64,000 bases of DNA from positions 36,100,164 through 36,164,163 of the forward strand of contig CM049315.1 of assembly GCA_026874595.1 (NCBI GenBank), given 5' to 3'. The notes below the pieces were generated by a model. It had not been told where the DNA came from. It made no database searches and saw nothing but the letters and a program-made list of their open reading frames with translations. The first letter of the stretch is position 1. Each line of letters opens with the position of its first letter. Below, in pieces: positions 60,287-64,000 of this stretch. The position numbers and the translations under genes were made by a program. The DNA is from Sipunculus nudus. Lineage: Eukaryota; Annelida; Sipuncula; Golfingiida; Sipunculidae.

Positions 60287-60289
60287 CAG

Positions 60290-61005
60290 ACGGAGGATGA
60301 TATGTTTCTGTTAGACGCGGATGCTGGTATCTTATACCTACCAGCGCTGTTTATGTAAGATATAGCGGTTATCAGAAACATATCAAAGGATGGAAATAAG
60401 TATAATATCTTCTTAGCATGTCTCGGTCTTGTTATTACACTACATTATCTGTAACAGCTTCGGATGGCTTTCGTTATTATTATTGCCCTCCATCTTGATA
60501 TACGACCCCTTTTGCATATCCTACAAGGCCATGTTGTAATACAGTATCAGACGACCTTTTTGATGATCAGCGGTAGCTGAAAACATCACAAGGCCTACAG
60601 GCCTAATGCGAACTTGTGCATATGGATATACACCAGGTATAACGCTTCAATGCTGAACCACTACTTTTCATTTATATGAACAATGCAAGTACTAAACGTT
60701 TTGAACAAGAAACAATACACAAACATCACTGCTGAAATTCTGGCATGGGTGCACACAATGAAAAAATTATTGTAGGTGGCACCACCAGTCTTGTATACGA
60801 CATAGCTATTTGACATGTATGAATATGCCCAATTTCAGGCTGATATATCAAATTCCTCCGTAGAATTAAGCAGGCACATACACTTTGCAAAAGTCATTGT
60901 AGATGGCGACACCTGTCTTGTGAACGAGAAAGCCATAAAAGATACATACACATGTCAGCATATCAGGCCAATATATCAAACTTACATTAGGTCTGGTGCG
61001 GGGCT
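60290..61005. other. Non-coding interval
   Basis: No gene seen. Two related lines, TGTAGGTGGCACCACCAGTC near 60773 and TGTAGATGGCGACACCTGTC near 60898, show the same GTGGCGCCACC-type repeat module as elsewhere in the window. Confidence 0.45.
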
Positions 61006-61009
61006 GACC

Positions 61010-61500
61010 AGGCTTAGGTGAGAACGGCTGTTGCCCCAAGTGTACTGTTACAAATTACTGGCTCAGGCTACTGCACTGAGTGAACTCTTGACCTGCACCT
61101 GGCTAGACTGAGTGAACTTTTGACCTGTACCTGGCTGCACTGAGTGATTTCTTGACCTGTTGCATAATCTGACACAGTTGGCAGTCTGCCAAAGCTATAA
61201 ATAAATCCAGGTTGACCTTTTGCCTATTGCCAAATCTGAAATAGTAGCCACGCAATTGCATCAGCTCACAGATTAGCTCCATATGCAGTCCTGAGGGGCA
61301 TGACACCCATGAGGTGATCACATGATACTCATGAGGTGATCACATGCTACCCATGAGATGATCACATGCTGCCCATGGGCTGATCACATGCCTTGTGCTT
61401 GGTTACACTGATTGAACTGTTGACCTATATTTGGCTGCACTGAATGAACTCTTGATCTGTTGCCAAATCTGAAACAGTTGGCAGTTTCTCAACCTATTCA
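61010..61500. repeat. Short tandem repeats (CTGAGTGAACT and GATCACATG units)
   Basis: CACTGAGTGAACTCTTGACC and variants repeat three to four times at about 45-bp spacing. CATGAGGTGATCACATG-type units repeat four times at about 28 bp near 61305-61392. Confidence 0.75.
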
Positions 61501-61599
61501 AGAAACATACACAATCTTGGCCTGTTATGTAACTCTGCTAATTTTATCCAACACAAACCATTTGAACAAATTAGAGAGGGCTTGCCTCTAGAATCATTT

Positions 61600-63130
61600 C
61601 TGTAAATTATTGAACAATTTGGCTGGACCGTTTACAAGAAGACGACTTTTAAAGTTTTTTTCAGCTTTTTCCCTGTAAAATCTAAGTAAATGCAGATAGC
61701 AAAAATAAGCTGAATCAATCAACATTTGATATGTGACAGATAATAGCATAAAATTTTGGGATGGTAGCTCCTGCTATTCCTGAGAAATAATGAGTTAGTG
61801 TACAGATGATATGTAATATCATAAATCTACATTTTTTAAAAGCTTTTAAAAGACATTCTTTTCAATATTTTCCATTGATAACCTGTTATCTAAATGTCTA
61901 GAGGCATGATGTAATGGATGTTGATAAACTAGTGCTAGGCTAGATGTATCTGCTTCACACAGCTAACATATATGGTAAAATGACTCAATTCATTCTTTAT
62001 AATTCAACCAAAATTATTCTTTGGAACCATAAAAGACAAATATTATGAGAATTATTCAGGGAATTGTTCTTGCAATATATTAAACAAAATGGCCTAAGTG
62101 TCATCAGTCGAAAAACATTTTGTAGGTTTATAACTCATATGGGAAAATACAGCAAAATGGCAAAGTTCAGCTTCCCATAACTCAGCCAAAAATCAGTGAA
62201 CCAAAACCATTTGAACAAACTTGAATTATCAACATCTAAGGGTAATTAATGTGTGAGATTTAAGAATTTGGCCCAGTGGTTTTTGAGAAGAAGATTTTTG
62301 TAGCCACTTAGCTAACATGGGCTGTTATGGCATATGACTAAATTCAGCTTCCCATAACTCAGCCAAAGTCACTGAACTGAGACCATTTGAACAAACTTGA
62401 ATTATCAACATCTAAGGATAATTAATGTGTGAGATGTAAGAATTTGGTACAGTGGTTTTTGAGAAGAAGATTTCTGTAGCCACTTAGCTAAAATGGGCTG
62501 TTATGGCATATGACTAAATTCAGCTTCCCATAACTTAGCCAAAAGTCACTGAACTAAGACCATTTGAACAACCTTCAGAAAGCACTACCCTTGGATCATT
62601 TCTGTGCGATATTAAACAATTTGGCCTTATCGTTTCAGAGAAGAAGTTATTTGTAGCTGTCAGTATGATACTGGCACTGATGACCCCCGTACAAAAAAGG
62701 CCGATGCAGGTGGCGCCACCAATACCTCAATTTCAGATGATAGCTCAAGCCATTTCTGAGACTGTAATTTTAGTATGCTTTTTTGGACAGATGACTGAGT
62801 TCAACTTCCTGTAACTCGGCTAAAAACCACCAAACTTAAACCATTCGAACAAAATTGAGATAGATTGTTCACGGAATCATTCCTGTAAAATATTGTACAA
62901 ATTGGCGTAACAGATTCGGAGAAGAAGATTTTTAAAGCTTTTTTAGCTTTTTCCCTATAAAATCTGAGAAAATGCAGTTAGCCAAAAAATAAGCAAGTTT
63001 TTTATATGACTAATTTTATGCATAAAATTTCGTGATGCTTATTCTTGCCGTTTTCAAGATAGTACGGGTTAACGTACAGACGACGGACGACAGACGACGG
63101 ACGCCGGACGACGCCACACCATCGCATAAG
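61600..63130. repeat. 176-bp tandem-core element ending in GACGGAC microsatellite
   Basis: TTCAGCTTCCCATAACTCAG recurs near 62167, 62344 and 62519 (176 bp), with a diverged unit near 62799 and looser ones at about 61640 and 61750. The right edge is a GACGACGGACGACAGACGAC stretch followed by CACACCATCGCATAAGCTGA. The plan is again a tandem core plus GACGGAC tract. Confidence 0.7.
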
Positions 63131-63134
63131 CTGA

Positions 63135-64000
63135 CAGGTTCGCTAACAAGTTTACAGAAGTGTGGTCACGGCATTGTTGGTTGAGTAACCTTTATTGGGA
63201 CAATCCAGAATGCCGACAAAACCGATCCTCGCCCACGGAATGAAATTAATTATCAAATTGCATTGACAATTAAAAAACTTAATAAAATAAACATTTTTAA
63301 TAAACATGTTGTAATAAAATGGGATACCTTTGCTACTGGAAAGACTACGTGCATAGATTTCTTCCACAAAATATTAATTGACCAATGGGCTAAAAAGTGC
63401 TTGAGCTAATAGTGTTTAAACTTTCCTTGATCACCGGAAAATAGGCTTGGCAAGTGCACCCGATATAGAATTTATCATCAAAGTCGCAATCTGTTACATA
63501 AAGATCGGTTGAACTTGTCTCTCTCAAAATCAATCTTGAACTTTCGCCGCTGTAAAATACACGTGGTGCCCAGTTTCACAGCACCAAATAACCTTTTTAT
63601 GATAAACATGCATAGCAAATTTAATGGCAATCCTGGCTTTAATTATTGAGACCCTGCAGTTGTATATGAAAATGAACGCATATTGGAGCAACTGCAGGGA
63701 AAACAAGTAACATTTCTGCAGACGTGGATGGTCCAGTTTAGTTAAATTTTGTAAAAGAAATTCATTATTTTAATTATGTGATCAACGGAAGAATGTAACT
63801 TGTGGTCCATGGGCCATGGCGCTCAGCTGAATACACGGAAATTTGAACAATGGGTCACATGACTCCCGGAGTGTTCAAAATCATGCATTTTGCAAATAGA
63901 CCTTAATCATAGGTTACGGTGACCTTATTCTGCATCCAGCTGCTCCCATTTCTGCCCATGTAACTAATAGAGTATTAAAACCATGTTCTTTCACACAGCT
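63135..64000. other. Terminal interval, no gene seen
   Basis: Mixed AT-rich sequence without credible exons or repeats that I can relate to others in the window. Confidence 0.4.

Overview
This is a gene-poor, AT-rich window from an animal nuclear genome. It contains spliced genes with GT-AG introns, AATAAA poly(A) signals, an animal-type BEL/Pao LTR retrotransposon, many long (TA)n runs and a high load of short non-autonomous repeats. Several of these repeats (tandem 140-180 bp cores, GACGGAC microsatellites, 3' ends reading ACTATATGCC) resemble elements familiar from mollusc genomes. A mollusc or other lophotrochozoan is my inference, not a demonstrated fact.

Layout. 1-2260: no recognised gene, but a compact patch with four NF-kappaB-like motifs near 1840-1900. 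2260-8464: a full-length BEL/Pao element with two LTRs that read identically, a perfect 5-bp target duplication and one uninterrupted 1844-codon gag-pol frame; it looks very recent. 8488-9072: a MITE-like element with palindromic subterminal repeats. 9480-32600: no supported gene. This stretch holds a 180-bp tandem-core element (14014-15727) whose empty site is preserved in a second copy of its host repeat, 66-bp minisatellites, a 144-bp tandem array carrying nuclear-receptor DR1-like motifs, and a 1.26-kb TA-flanked MITE.

32632-45958 (+): the clearest host gene, a four-exon GM2 ganglioside activator (GM2A family) of 206 codons. I assembled it from splice-consistent exons; all eight family cysteines are in register. 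Its 10.5-kb second intron is filled with repeats, including a pogo-like MITE 26 bp after the donor and a GATA-motif array. 50759-52596 (-): a tail-to-tail neighbour of three phase-compatible exons encoding an unrecognised four-pass membrane protein with an uncertain 5' end. 60191-60286 (-): a candidate first exon consisting almost entirely of a signal peptide.

56171-59728 is a second focus of interest: a 33-bp minisatellite, open on both strands, lies between two inverted GC-rich arms and may be one large foldback-like unit. 61000-63130 is another 176-bp tandem array ending in a GACGGAC microsatellite. No tRNA, rRNA or CRISPR was recognised. Only the GM2A-like protein, the BEL polyprotein and, more weakly, the membrane protein have functions or structures that the sequence supports. 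No pathway links them.
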